From a virus, in the IMG/VR virus record IMGVR_UViG_3300022818_000014, positions 1 through 26,302 of that record: 26,302 nucleotides of DNA; one strand, written 5' to 3'. Positions 6,873-13,658 of the stretch are shown piece after piece (positions within the stretch are counted from its first letter, which is position 1; every line of letters begins with the position of its first letter). The notes under the pieces were generated by a model. The model had not been told where the DNA came from. It searched no databases and saw only the letters and a list, made by a program, of their open reading frames with translations. The translations under genes and the position numbers were made by a program.

Positions 6873-7280
6873 ATGGACTTCAAATTAAGAAATGGTGAAC
6901 AAGTCCGAACTAATAAAGCTGTCAAAGCTTCCGCAACTGTTATTGAAGCTGGAGACCTTGTAACTTTATCTTCGGGTTTAATCATCAAAGCTGTTGCTGG
7001 TTCTACAGAGTTAGCCTATGCCCCTCATGGAGCGGCTGCTGGTGAAACTTTAGTGGACGTAACAGTTGGTGACGACTTTGAATTAGTCGGAACTTCCGAT
7101 GCTGTTTTTGCAGTGACGGACAAAGGTGCAATCGTTGATATGGTTGTAACCGCAACCAAGCAATATATTGACAAGGGTGAATCTACAACCAATGTCTTTA
7201 AAATTGCTATCGACAAAGATGCTGGTATCGTTGGTTCAGCGGCTGGTGTTGTTGTTAAATTGTTAACACCTCTCTTCTAG
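6873..7280 (+). CDS. Capsid decoration-like protein
   Basis: 135 aa, rich in beta-forming Val, Ala, Gly and Thr. Starts MDFKLRNGEQVRTNKAVKAS and includes a GDLVTLSSGLIIKAV stretch, similar in style to small beta-rich head-decoration proteins that bind the outside of HK97-fold capsids. It lies directly upstream of the major capsid gene, a common place for decoration proteins. No catalytic residues or cysteines. The exact family is not recognised, and a DUF2190-type protein is a fair alternative. Confidence 0.55.
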   Translation: MDFKLRNGEQVRTNKAVKASATVIEAGDLVTLSSGLIIKAVAGSTELAYAPHGAAAGETLVDVTVGDDFELVGTSDAVFAVTDKGAIVDMVVTATKQYIDKGESTTNVFKIAIDKDAGIVGSAAGVVVKLLTPLF

Positions 7281-7315
7281 GTAAATAGAAGCTAATTAAA
7301 AACTAAATTAAACTA

Positions 7316-7711
7316 ATGAGCGATTACGCATATTCAGCGGTCAAAGGTGTCAAAGAATCCTTTGATTTAGCTAGTAAAGCTTCTATCCTCGAATATAAAG
7401 ATTCAAGAATCTTTAATTTCGAGCAAACCCAAGAATGGACTGAAATTTTCAATTCCACAGAAGGTTTGACAGGAGCTAAAGAATTGGCAGATGCAGAAAC
7501 TCCTCCTACTCTTTCTGAAGAGGAAGGATACCAAGTTTCTCTGTCAAACAAAAGATTCGGTGGAGCTATTGAAATCACCGAGACCGACAAAATGAAAGCG
7601 GGAGATAGCACAACTATGATTGATAAATTCCTCGAAAGACAAAGAAATGACCTGATTCAAGACAACAGGAATCTTTTCTTGAGGAAACTGCAAACCAGAA
7701 TTTCTTGTTAG
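7316..7711 (+). CDS. Major capsid protein, N-terminal part (gene interrupted by inversion)
   Basis: The first 122 residues (7316-7682) look like a normal HK97-fold capsid N-terminus: an N-terminal helical arm, then EEEGYQVSLSNKRFGG, EITETDKMKAGD and a helix ERQRNDLIQDNRNLF. At base 7682 the frame enters a segment that reads sensibly only on the other strand, and the + frame ends after ten unrelated residues at 7711. The missing middle lies inverted at 7683-8074 and the C-terminus resumes at 8076-8237. As shown, the + strand cannot make a full capsid protein. The start ATG has an A-rich leader without a Shine-Dalgarno. Confidence 0.85.
   Translation: MSDYAYSAVKGVKESFDLASKASILEYKDSRIFNFEQTQEWTEIFNSTEGLTGAKELADAETPPTLSEEEGYQVSLSNKRFGGAIEITETDKMKAGDSTTMIDKFLERQRNDLIQDNRNLFLRKLQTRISC
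7667..7682 (+). repeat. 16-bp inverted repeat, left arm, in capsid gene
   Basis: AGGAATCTTTTCTTGA is the exact reverse complement of 8075-8090. The arms sit at the points where capsid coding switches strand, so recombination or template switching between them explains the inversion of the 392 bp in between. Confidence 0.9.
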
Positions 7712-8074
7712 CAGCAGTGATATAAGGAGTTTCGATAAGAGTATATTCACCCTCATAGATGTTTATATCAGCAACAGAGGTAGGAGTCATTCCGTGCATA
7801 CCAAAAAGCTTTTTGGCTTCTCGGGCGGCATCAGAACCTTTCTTCACGATAATCGTGTCGAAAGTGATAGGAAGAGGTTTTCCGTTAGCATCAACAAATG
7901 CACCACCGTAATCTTCCAAATCGTCAATAGCGTCTTGTCCGAAGACAGCCGTTCCTGAGTTAACGAAAGTATTTCCTGTTGATTTATAGACGTGAGTACC
8001 GCAAAGGGCAATACCGTCTGGGGCTAGGTAATAAGTTCCAGCAAAAGCATCATTGAGCATCAAAAAGATGTTCG
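7683..8074 (-). pseudogene. Major capsid protein, middle segment, inverted
   Basis: Read on the minus strand from 8074 down, this gives about 130 residues of capsid-like sequence: NDAFAGTYYLAPDGIALCG, a YGGAFVDANGKPLPITFDT stretch, IIVKKGSDAAREAKKLFG, PTSVADINIYEGEY and ETPYITAANKKFWFAV. An open frame spans 8078-7614, but only bases 8074-7683 look like capsid. Flipping it back between the 16-bp repeats joins it in frame to the N-terminal part (RNLFLTNIFLMLNDAFAG). On the other side the join to the C-terminal part is off by one nucleotide, compatible with one extra G in GAGGAAAC next to the left repeat. No minus-strand promoter was found. Confidence 0.85.
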
Positions 8075-8090
8075 TCAAGAAAAGATTCCT
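8075..8090 (-). repeat. 16-bp inverted repeat, right arm, in capsid gene
   Basis: TCAAGAAAAGATTCCT, the perfect reverse complement of 7667-7682. Beyond the arms similarity continues only imperfectly (GGAAAC against CGAAC). No recombinase gene lies nearby. Confidence 0.9.
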
Positions 8091-8237
8091 TTGTATGTTG
8101 GTATTTCAAAAATGCCTTCTATGAATGAACCGATTGTTCAGAATAACGAAGCTGTTCGCAGCAACGTTACTGGATATTGGAAACAAGGTATCCGTTGTTT
8201 GCCTTTGGGCTTCTACGGTTCCCAGGGTTCTGCCTAA
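8076..8237 (+). pseudogene. Major capsid protein, C-terminal part
   Basis: An open + frame of 53 codons ending at TAA 8235-8237: it includes PLYVGISKMPSMNEPIVQNN, then EAVRSNVTGYWKQGIR and a Gly/Ser tail, the typical capsid P-loop and C-terminus. It has no start codon of its own that would make a useful protein; an internal ATG occurs at 8111. With the inverted segment restored and one base removed, the three parts give a protein of about 306 aa, a normal HK97-type capsid length. Confidence 0.82.
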
Positions 8238-8241
8238 TTTA

Positions 8242-8255
8242 GACTTATCTAAGTC
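8242..8255. promoter_or_regulatory. 14-bp palindrome after the capsid gene
   Basis: GACTTATCTAAGTC matches the palindrome GGCTTAACTAAGCC at 1568-1581 at 11 of 14 positions (form GRCTTAWCTAAGYC). Either a hairpin with a 2-nt loop, or a shared protein-binding site. Confidence 0.3.
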
Positions 8256-8270
8256 AAAACTTTGGGTAGT

Positions 8271-8323
8271 GGGAGGGATTTATTTCCCTCCCCATCCCAT
8301 ACTACCTTGGCGTAATTCCAAGG
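8271..8323 (+). terminator. Double hairpin after the capsid gene
   Basis: A GC-rich 8-bp stem GGGAGGGA/TCCCTCCC (8271-8292, 6-nt loop), with extra flanking complementarity (GTAG/CTAC), is followed by CCTTGG/CCAAGG (8305-8323). There is no clear T-run, so it may be a partial terminator or an mRNA 3'-end stabiliser that lets the capsid message be more abundant than the downstream genes. Confidence 0.5.
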
Positions 8324-8340
8324 TCTAGAAAAATATTATT

Positions 8341-8586
8341 ATGTATACAAAAAAAATGATAACTACTGGTGGTAGTTATTGGGTAAAAAAATCTGATGGA
8401 ACATTAGTTGAGGTTATAGATGAAAATGGATACTGGGTTGGACCAGACATTACCTCTACTTCCCCATCTTCTTCTGGAAGCTCTTCAGTTTCTACATCTG
8501 CTTCTGAAAGCCCATCAAGTTCAGTATCAAGTTCTTCGAGCGGTTCGGTATCTAGTTCAGTTTCTTCTAGCCCTTCAGCTAGTTAA
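8341..8586 (+). CDS. Serine-rich head-region protein A
   Basis: 81 aa in two parts. Residues 1-36 form a small beta-type domain (GGSYWVKKSDGTLVEVIDEN then GYWVG). Residues 37-81 are a low-complexity tail in which every second residue is serine; the others are S, T, V, P, A, G or E; it ends SSSPSAS. It is the first gene after the capsid hairpins, so a surface protein such as a head fibre or decoration is plausible. The tail resembles the (Ser-X)n repeats of O-glycosylated serine-rich adhesins. It is a tandem paralogue of the next gene. No signal peptide. Confidence 0.75.
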   Translation: MYTKKMITTGGSYWVKKSDGTLVEVIDENGYWVGPDITSTSPSSSGSSSVSTSASESPSSSVSSSSSGSVSSSVSSSPSAS

Positions 8587-8604
8587 TTAATAATCTAAAT
8601 TATT

Positions 8605-9018
8605 ATGACCCACAAATATAAGGTGGTAGCTGATAGTTATTGGGTAGAAGAACCGAACTCAAGAAAGATGAGAAAAGTAATTGATGAAAATGCACGTTGG
8701 TGTGGACGTAGAATAGTTTCTACCTCCGTCAGTTCATCTGCTTCAGAGTCTATTTCTACTTCGAGTTCTATATCAGAATCTCGCAGTTCTTCAGTTTCTA
8801 CCTCGGCCTCAAGTTCTCTATCAAGAAGTTCTTCGATTTCAACAAGTGCATCTGGTTCTATTTCGAGTTCAGTCTCGAGTAGCATCTCTGCATCTGTATC
8901 TCCAAGTACTTCAGTATCGAGTTCAAGAAGTTCTTCGGTATCTGCTTCATCTTCGATATCAGATTCTGGGAGTTCTTCTCCGAGTTCTTCGGTATCAAGT
9001 TCTCCTTCAGCTAGTTAA
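8605..9018 (+). CDS. Serine-rich head-region protein B
   Basis: 137 aa, paralogue of the preceding protein: its N-terminus (DSYWVEEPNSRKMRKVIDEN, then ARWCG) aligns with SYWVKK..VIDENGYWVG. The serine-rich tail from residue 39 is about twice as long and ends in the same SSSPSAS. The variable positions include R, D and E as well as I, V, T, A and G. The DNA ends of both genes share CTTCAGCTAGTTAA. Likely a virion surface protein and possible substrate for the encoded glycosyltransferases. The starting ATG follows a short AT-rich leader. Confidence 0.75.
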   Translation: MTHKYKVVADSYWVEEPNSRKMRKVIDENARWCGRRIVSTSVSSSASESISTSSSISESRSSSVSTSASSSLSRSSSISTSASGSISSSVSSSISASVSPSTSVSSSRSSSVSASSSISDSGSSSPSSSVSSSPSAS

Positions 9019-9058
9019 ACACTTATTCGGTTCGTTAATTTTTAGCGAATCGGACTAA

Positions 9059-9361
9059 ATGCCTAATATGAAAATAAAGGACAGAATAGTTATTCTCAAC
9101 ATCCTACCTCAACAGGGTAATTTTACTACTCTAACAGTCAAACACGACTTAGTAGAAAAGATTAAAATCACTCAAGAAGAAATTAAAGACCTTGAGATGG
9201 GTGAGGAAAGTGGAATGATTAAATGGAATGTGGATAAAGACATAGACAAAGAATTTGACCTGACTGATTTAGAAAAGAAACTCATCAAAGATACACTGAA
9301 AGAACTGGATGAAAAGAAACAACTCAATGACGATACATTTAATTTACTAAAACTATTCTAA
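9059..9361 (+). CDS. 100-aa hypothetical head-region protein
   Basis: Starts MPNMKIKDRIVILNILPQQG (a second Met at codon 4 is also possible). The N-terminal half looks beta-type; the C-terminal half is a charged two-helix segment (DLTDLEKKLIKDTLKELDEK). Small proteins with this strand-then-helices build are common in the head-to-tail region of tailed phages. It is coupled to the next gene by a TAATG overlap. No function is recognised. Confidence 0.65.
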   Translation: MPNMKIKDRIVILNILPQQGNFTTLTVKHDLVEKIKITQEEIKDLEMGEESGMIKWNVDKDIDKEFDLTDLEKKLIKDTLKELDEKKQLNDDTFNLLKLF

Positions 9362-9585
9362 TGCAATTCTTTAAGTACAATGGTCAATGGTTGACCACTG
9401 ACCAAATGAGAAAAGTGCGTGAAAGACTTACCAAGGAAGCAGAGAGGTTTTGTCCATATTGTGTTTCAGCTGCCATGAGGCATCTGAAAGATTGTCCAAC
9501 AAAACTTCCAGACTTCAACGTAGAAACTACGCACAAATTAACAGAAGAGGAAAGAGAAGAAATAATAAAAAAAAGAAACTCTTAA
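9361..9585 (+). CDS. 74-aa zinc-finger-like protein
   Basis: Contains FCPYCVSAAMRHLKDCPTK (about residues 30-48): Cys31, Cys34, His41 and Cys45 could bind one zinc. The rest is charged and helical, with a Lys/Glu-rich C-terminus. It starts at the TAATG overlap with the gene before. Found among head genes, so it may be a small structural or DNA-binding protein; the role is unknown. Confidence 0.6.
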   Translation: MQFFKYNGQWLTTDQMRKVRERLTKEAERFCPYCVSAAMRHLKDCPTKLPDFNVETTHKLTEEEREEIIKKRNS

Positions 9586-9613
9586 AAGTAAACTAATTAA
9601 ATAATAATAAACA

Positions 9614-9994
9614 ATGAAAAACGTGAGACAGTTGGTTCCTCTAAATGAGGTAACATCAACAACCGTATCTGGTCCGATAAATATCAGATATGCAAAAAAG
9701 GCTACTTTTTTATTCGAAAGGTCTAGCCATGTAAGTGGAAGTTCTATTTTCAGTGTCCAGGCTTCTGTGGCTGGAAAAGAAGGAAGTGATTTTGTTCCTA
9801 ATGTGAACATGATTTCTAATGATGTCAATAATCATTCCCAAACAATCGAAAGAACCATTAACCCAGATTTAGTGGCTGACGGAAAGAAAGTTCTAGCACT
9901 AGACTTGGAAAACTTCTCCTATGATTACATCCAAGTAAAAGTTACTATGACTGGTTCGGGGAAATCGACCTGTAAGATGATTGTTTTAGAGTAA
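9614..9994 (+). CDS. 126-aa beta-rich putative virion protein
   Basis: Predicted beta-sandwich: alternating hydrophobic strands (INIRYAKKATFLFER, SIFSVQASVAGKEGSDF, YDYIQVKVTMTGSG) and no long helices, typical of minor head or decoration proteins. It lies between two small head genes and the connector. No catalytic motif, no signal sequence. Its start ATG follows an A/T-rich leader with no Shine-Dalgarno. Confidence 0.6.
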   Translation: MKNVRQLVPLNEVTSTTVSGPINIRYAKKATFLFERSSHVSGSSIFSVQASVAGKEGSDFVPNVNMISNDVNNHSQTIERTINPDLVADGKKVLALDLENFSYDYIQVKVTMTGSGKSTCKMIVLE

Positions 9995-10012
9995 TTTCTT
10001 AAAAAGAATAAC

Positions 10013-10750
10013 ATGACGCTTGCAGAAATTCGGGCTAAGGCTCGAAAGTATACACGCACAACTGCTGCTAATTATATTGATGCAGACTTAGACACGGATA
10101 TCAATCTTGCCTATGGAGAAGTCTGGATGATGATTCTTGAAGCTGAAGGGTTTAAAAATATGGGTGGAGACTTTAAAGTTCTCGACCTTGAAAATACTAC
10201 AGGTTTAGACCCTCAAGACCTTGGTTATTATGGAGAGTATCCATTTCCATCCATTGCTCTTGACTTAGAAGAAGTTTATCTTAAGTATGATTCAGCCGAT
10301 GATTATGTCAAAGCTGATATCGTAGACAAAAGTGAAATAAGTTCAGAAATGTTCAATGATAATGGGATTTATAGTAAATATTCTCCCAGGGTTTTTGTGT
10401 ACCGTGATTCTTTCTTTATCCGACCATTGCTTACTGACACTACTGTCGTAGATGGGATAAAACTTCTAATCCAGCAAAGACAAAAGATTATCGTTGCTAG
10501 TTTAAGTGTTGACCCAGCTGTGGCTGCCAATCAAGTCTTAACTCCAGAATTTGAATCTAACTTCCATAACCTTATTGCTTTAAAGGTTGCTCAAGATTAT
10601 TACCTTGTCTATCCAGATAAATATAATCCTCGTATCGACAAGAAAACCCAAGAACTAGAATCTCAAATCATATCTTTCTACCAAGACAGACATCCTGTGA
10701 CTAAAAGGATTAGAGCAAACATTTATGATAGGGGATTAAGGAATTGGTAA
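10013..10750 (+). CDS. Head-tail adaptor (connector) protein, likely
   Basis: 245 aa, first gene after the head cluster. The N-terminus MTLAEIRAKARKYTRTTAAN then YIDADLDTDINLAYGEVW is typical of phage adaptor proteins that dock under the portal: a helical core, a beta-rich middle and a C-terminal helical region (FESNFHNLIALKVAQDYYLV). Such adaptors are found in podovirus-like phages. Portal, capsid and adaptor order supports the call. Exact family not verified. Confidence 0.65.
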   Translation: MTLAEIRAKARKYTRTTAANYIDADLDTDINLAYGEVWMMILEAEGFKNMGGDFKVLDLENTTGLDPQDLGYYGEYPFPSIALDLEEVYLKYDSADDYVKADIVDKSEISSEMFNDNGIYSKYSPRVFVYRDSFFIRPLLTDTTVVDGIKLLIQQRQKIIVASLSVDPAVAANQVLTPEFESNFHNLIALKVAQDYYLVYPDKYNPRIDKKTQELESQIISFYQDRHPVTKRIRANIYDRGLRNW

Positions 10751-10752
10751 CA

Positions 10753-10767
10753 TTGACAAGTGGTCAA
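10753..10767. promoter_or_regulatory. TTGAC/GTCAA dyad
   Basis: TTGAC, five bases, GTCAA forms a perfect 5-bp dyad in the gap before the gene at 10816. It carries a TTGACA -35-like box, but no good -10 lies 16-18 nt downstream, so it is more likely an operator-like site or chance. Confidence 0.25.
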
Positions 10768-10782
10768 AATCATTAGCTCTTT

Positions 10783-10797
10783 AAAACCAGTGTCTAG
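10783..10797 (+). repeat. Inverted repeat, left flank of gene 10816
   Basis: AAAACCAGTGTCTAG pairs with CTAGACACTGATTTT at 11117-11131, 14 of 15 positions. The two arms exactly enclose one small gene, so they may mark a recombination cassette or form a long-range RNA stem. Confidence 0.6.
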
Positions 10798-10815
10798 TCA
10801 AGTCAAGTAAAAGTT

Positions 10816-11106
10816 ATGTCAAAAGTTTCAAGTCCAAAAATGCCTTACGATATTACAAATTGTAAGGAAACAAAATTGGGGTTTAGCCCAATAAAATCAC
10901 AGTTAAATTTCTTGAAAGGCAAAGTTTTAACAGTTATTGACGCCTCAATCCAAGATGAAATCCAAAGAAAAGCAATCAAGGATTTAATCCATAACGCTTT
11001 TGAAGAACAAATTGACTGGATTTATCAATTATGCGGATTGCCATCTACTCCTGATACTATGGATATTAGCGAAGAAAAAAACTACGAACAAAAAATAATA
11101 GGATAA
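10816..11106 (+). CDS. 96-aa helical protein, cassette gene
   Basis: Short N-terminal segment (MPYDITNCKETKLGFSPIKS) followed by two helices: LKGKVLTVIDASIQDEIQRK and AIKDLIHNAFEEQIDWIYQL. The IDASI..QRKAIKDLI pattern occurs in small phage proteins, and a helical hairpin of this size recalls phage cyclic-nucleotide sponges such as Acb2, but I cannot confirm that. The gene stands alone between two 15-bp inverted repeats and separates the connector from the glycosylation island, as an accessory (moron-like) gene would. No Shine-Dalgarno. Confidence 0.6.
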   Translation: MSKVSSPKMPYDITNCKETKLGFSPIKSQLNFLKGKVLTVIDASIQDEIQRKAIKDLIHNAFEEQIDWIYQLCGLPSTPDTMDISEEKNYEQKIIG

Positions 11107-11116
11107 TTAAAACTTC

Positions 11117-11131
11117 CTAGACACTGATTTT
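11117..11131 (-). repeat. Inverted repeat, right flank of gene 10816
   Basis: CTAGACACTGATTTT, reverse complement of 10783-10797 with one mismatch. It lies just after the cassette gene and before the first glycosyltransferase. Confidence 0.6.
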
Positions 11132-11157
11132 AGAAAACTATAAAAAATAAAAAAAAT

Positions 11158-11985
11158 ATGCGACTTTCGGTAATTATTCCAAGCTATAAAGATGAATTAT
11201 TGAGAAAGACTGTAGATAGTTTATTGGAAAATTCAGGGATTGGTAGTGAATTGGAAATTATAGTTGTGATGGACGGCTGGTGGATTAACCCACCCTTAAA
11301 ACCCGACAAACGAGTTAAGATTATCCATCTTACGGCTAATCGTGGTATGAGAGGAGCTATCAACGCTGGGGTGTCTATCGCACAAGGTGAATACATTATG
11401 CGGATGGACGAACACCAAATGGTTGGTCCAGATTACGATAGAATCCTCATTGATACTTGGGAAAAACACGGAATAGCAGATAATTGCATTGTAACTCCCA
11501 GAAGATACCAATTGGACACCGAACAATGGAAGATAATGGATATTCCACCCATAGACTACGACAGAATGATTATCCAGGAATCTCGTCAGAAGTTTAGTGG
11601 ATTAGAAAGTCGTGGAACAGCCAAGACTCGTGCCAATATAATGATAGATGAAACCTTTGGTATGCAGGGTTCTTGCTGGATAATGAAAAAATCTCATTGG
11701 GATAAAGTAATAGTGGAACTTGACGATGTGAACTATGGACCCTTATACACTGACTCAATAGAGATGCTCTTTAAAACTTGGAAGGTTGGAGGAAAGTTGA
11801 TGGTTAATAAAAATACCTGGCACGCCCATCGTCATAGAGACTTTAAACGCAGTCATAATGATGGAAGTCCAGAAAATCCATCTCGCAAGGAAGAGGCATT
11901 TGCTTACTCCCTCAAAACTTGGGGCAGCTACTTTCACGAGATAGATGGTAAGAAAATAAATGTATGGCCTCCGATATCACAATAA
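11158..11985 (+). CDS. GT2 glycosyltransferase, polypeptide GalNAc-transferase-like
   Basis: 275 aa, GT-A fold. MRLSVIIPSYKDE opens the nucleotide-sugar fold; Asp39 lies in VVMDGWW; the metal-binding motif is D84-E-H86 (DxH) in MRMDEHQMVG rather than the usual DxD. The C-terminal part GSCWIM..., SIEMLFKTWKVGGKLMVNKN and a W-H-A-H-R-H segment match in order the acceptor-side motifs of polypeptide GalNAc-transferases (GT27). These enzymes add sugar to Ser/Thr of proteins, which would fit the serine-rich virion proteins here. The same architecture recurs in the gene at 15455. The donor sugar cannot be read from sequence. Overlaps the next gene by 22 bp. Confidence 0.8.
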   Translation: MRLSVIIPSYKDELLRKTVDSLLENSGIGSELEIIVVMDGWWINPPLKPDKRVKIIHLTANRGMRGAINAGVSIAQGEYIMRMDEHQMVGPDYDRILIDTWEKHGIADNCIVTPRRYQLDTEQWKIMDIPPIDYDRMIIQESRQKFSGLESRGTAKTRANIMIDETFGMQGSCWIMKKSHWDKVIVELDDVNYGPLYTDSIEMLFKTWKVGGKLMVNKNTWHAHRHRDFKRSHNDGSPENPSRKEEAFAYSLKTWGSYFHEIDGKKINVWPPISQ

Positions 11986-12665
11986 TTCTGTTGACTAATA
12001 ATCGTCTACCAATCGCCTGGCAGAAATTTCATAAAGAACAATTACTGAAATCTGCTGGAGACATACCTATTATATCAGTCTCTCAAAAAACAATGGACTT
12101 GGGAACTAACCTAATCCAAGACCAACCACCTTCAAAACCAAATATCTTTTATCAGTTAATGAGAGGGATGAGATTAGTTAAGACGAAGTATGTAGCAGTT
12201 TGTGAGGATGACACGCTATACAGCCCAGACCACTTTACTTTTCGCCCTCCAGAAGATTCTTTCGCATATAATAAACACCGTTGGAGTTTATATTCCTGGA
12301 ATCCAATATATCATTTAAAAAATTGGATTAAGACTGGAGCAGTTCTGATTGCTCCCACAAAGTTAGCTTTAACCTTACTATCAGAACGCTTTACAAAATA
12401 TCCAATGGGTGGAGAGATGCCACTAGGGATGTGTGGAGAACTAGGAGTCTACGAGAAAGAATTAGGACTGGAAGTAAGAAAAGTTATTACCTTTAGTTCA
12501 CAAAACCCAGTTATCCAATTAGACACAGACTACTTTACAAAAATAAACGAAACCAAGGAGACTGTCGAAAGACGACATAAAAAATCTCTTGGAGAAATAA
12601 AAGCTCTATCGGTTCCATACTGGGGTGAAAGTAAAAATTTAGTTAGATATTTCAATGAGGAATGA
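11964..12665 (+). CDS. GT-A-like glycosyltransferase, copy 1 of a duplicated pair
   Basis: 233 aa. Opens with ITIILLTNNRLPIAWQKFH and has an acidic metal-type motif E81-D82-D83 in YVAVCEDDTLYSPDHF, as in GT-A transferases. Paralogue of 13655-14344 (shared KTKYxAVxEDDTLYxxDHF, RWSL(Y/F)SWxPIY, GELG). Function: probably sugar transfer to a glycan begun by another enzyme; donor and acceptor unknown. Its TGA stop overlaps the next start region (ATG 12655), showing tight coupling. Not clearly a member of a named GT family from sequence alone. Confidence 0.72.
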   Translation: MASDITIILLTNNRLPIAWQKFHKEQLLKSAGDIPIISVSQKTMDLGTNLIQDQPPSKPNIFYQLMRGMRLVKTKYVAVCEDDTLYSPDHFTFRPPEDSFAYNKHRWSLYSWNPIYHLKNWIKTGAVLIAPTKLALTLLSERFTKYPMGGEMPLGMCGELGVYEKELGLEVRKVITFSSQNPVIQLDTDYFTKINETKETVERRHKKSLGEIKALSVPYWGESKNLVRYFNEE

Positions 12666-13137
12666 ATATAAAAATTTCAGACCAGAGTTTGCCTCTCACT
12701 ATCCAATTTTAGTAAAAGCAATCCAGTCTACTACTGGACCAGTAATGGAGCTGGGGACAGGTATGTTCTCAACTCCACTTCTTCACTGGTTATGTTTAGG
12801 GAGAAAGTTAGTCAGTTGCGAGAGTCATCCCGAGTACATAGAATTTGCCAAACAATACGAAACATTATTTCATAAAGTTATTAAAATTGATAACTGGCTG
12901 AAATTACAACTAGAAAAATATAGTGTAGTTTTTATAGACCACACTCCCACACCCAGGAAACGAGGAGATGACGCAATAAGATTCACAGACGCAGAACTAG
13001 TAGTCCTACACGATACAGGAAGACATGAAAGTAAATATGGATACGAAAAAGTCTTTCCACTTTTTAAATACAAATACGAAAAAAACAACACTACGGTTTT
13101 AAGTAATTCTATCGATGTAAGTAAATGGATAATATAA
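12655..13137 (+). CDS. SAM-dependent methyltransferase-like, copy 1
   Basis: 160 aa, Rossmann-type. Motif I is MELGTGMFSTPLLHWL (Glu32 to Gly36), the next acidic residue is Glu56 in SCESHPEYIEFA, and VVFIDHTPTPRKRGDDAI forms a later strand-loop. It is a paralogue of the adjacent 13125-13658 gene. The motif I is ELGTG, a relaxed version, so SAM binding is likely but the substrate is not known; glycan or sugar O-methylation would fit the neighbouring transferases. Overlaps both neighbours. Confidence 0.68.
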   Translation: MRNEYKNFRPEFASHYPILVKAIQSTTGPVMELGTGMFSTPLLHWLCLGRKLVSCESHPEYIEFAKQYETLFHKVIKIDNWLKLQLEKYSVVFIDHTPTPRKRGDDAIRFTDAELVVLHDTGRHESKYGYEKVFPLFKYKYEKNNTTVLSNSIDVSKWII

Positions 13138-13658
13138 AAGAAGCAGAAAAAACAGGATACGAACCACTTACTGAAGGATGGAACCTAGACTTCGGATGGT
13201 CAACCCATCTTCCAATGTTAATTAAAACAGTCTTACATTCAGATAAACCAGTTATAGAATTTGGTGCGGGGATTTATTCAACTCCCATACTACATTGGTT
13301 GTGTGAAGAAAGAGGAATTGAACTTATCACTTATGAGAATGACCCGATATGCTATAACTTCTGCAAAGACTATGCTTCTAAAAACCACAAAGTTATTTTT
13401 ATAAAAGATTGGGATGAAATCCCACTCGATAAACAATACGGAGTTGTCCTAATAGACCATGTTCCCTTAAAAAGACGAGGTGTGGATGCAATTAAGTTTA
13501 AGGACAATGCTGATTATATCGTTCTCCATGATACGGGTATTCCTCGTAAGTTCGGATATCACAAAGTATGGGAACATTTTAAATACAGACACGATTGGAA
13601 AAAGTTTCATCCATTTACTTCAGTTGTAAGTAATAAAAACTTAGACTTCTTAAAATGA
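13125..13658 (+). CDS. SAM-dependent methyltransferase-like, copy 2
   Basis: 177 aa, paralogue of the preceding gene: VIEFGAGIYSTPILHWL corresponds to VMELGTGMFSTPLLHWL, and VVLIDHVPLKRRGVDAIKF to VVFIDHTPTPRKRGDDAIRF. Motif I is EFGAG (45-49), the second acidic site Glu71 lies in ITYENDPICY. The N-terminus is about 15 residues longer. It sits back to back with its twin, followed by the second GT, and its TGA stop overlaps the next ATG. Expected cytoplasmic enzyme, substrate unknown. Confidence 0.68.
   Translation: MDNIKEAEKTGYEPLTEGWNLDFGWSTHLPMLIKTVLHSDKPVIEFGAGIYSTPILHWLCEERGIELITYENDPICYNFCKDYASKNHKVIFIKDWDEIPLDKQYGVVLIDHVPLKRRGVDAIKFKDNADYIVLHDTGIPRKFGYHKVWEHFKYRHDWKKFHPFTSVVSNKNLDFLK

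Noticed and set aside
8125-8328. Open frame overlapping the capsid C-terminus
   Set aside because: Out of frame with the clearly capsid-like C-terminal sequence and made of unrelated residues; a shadow.
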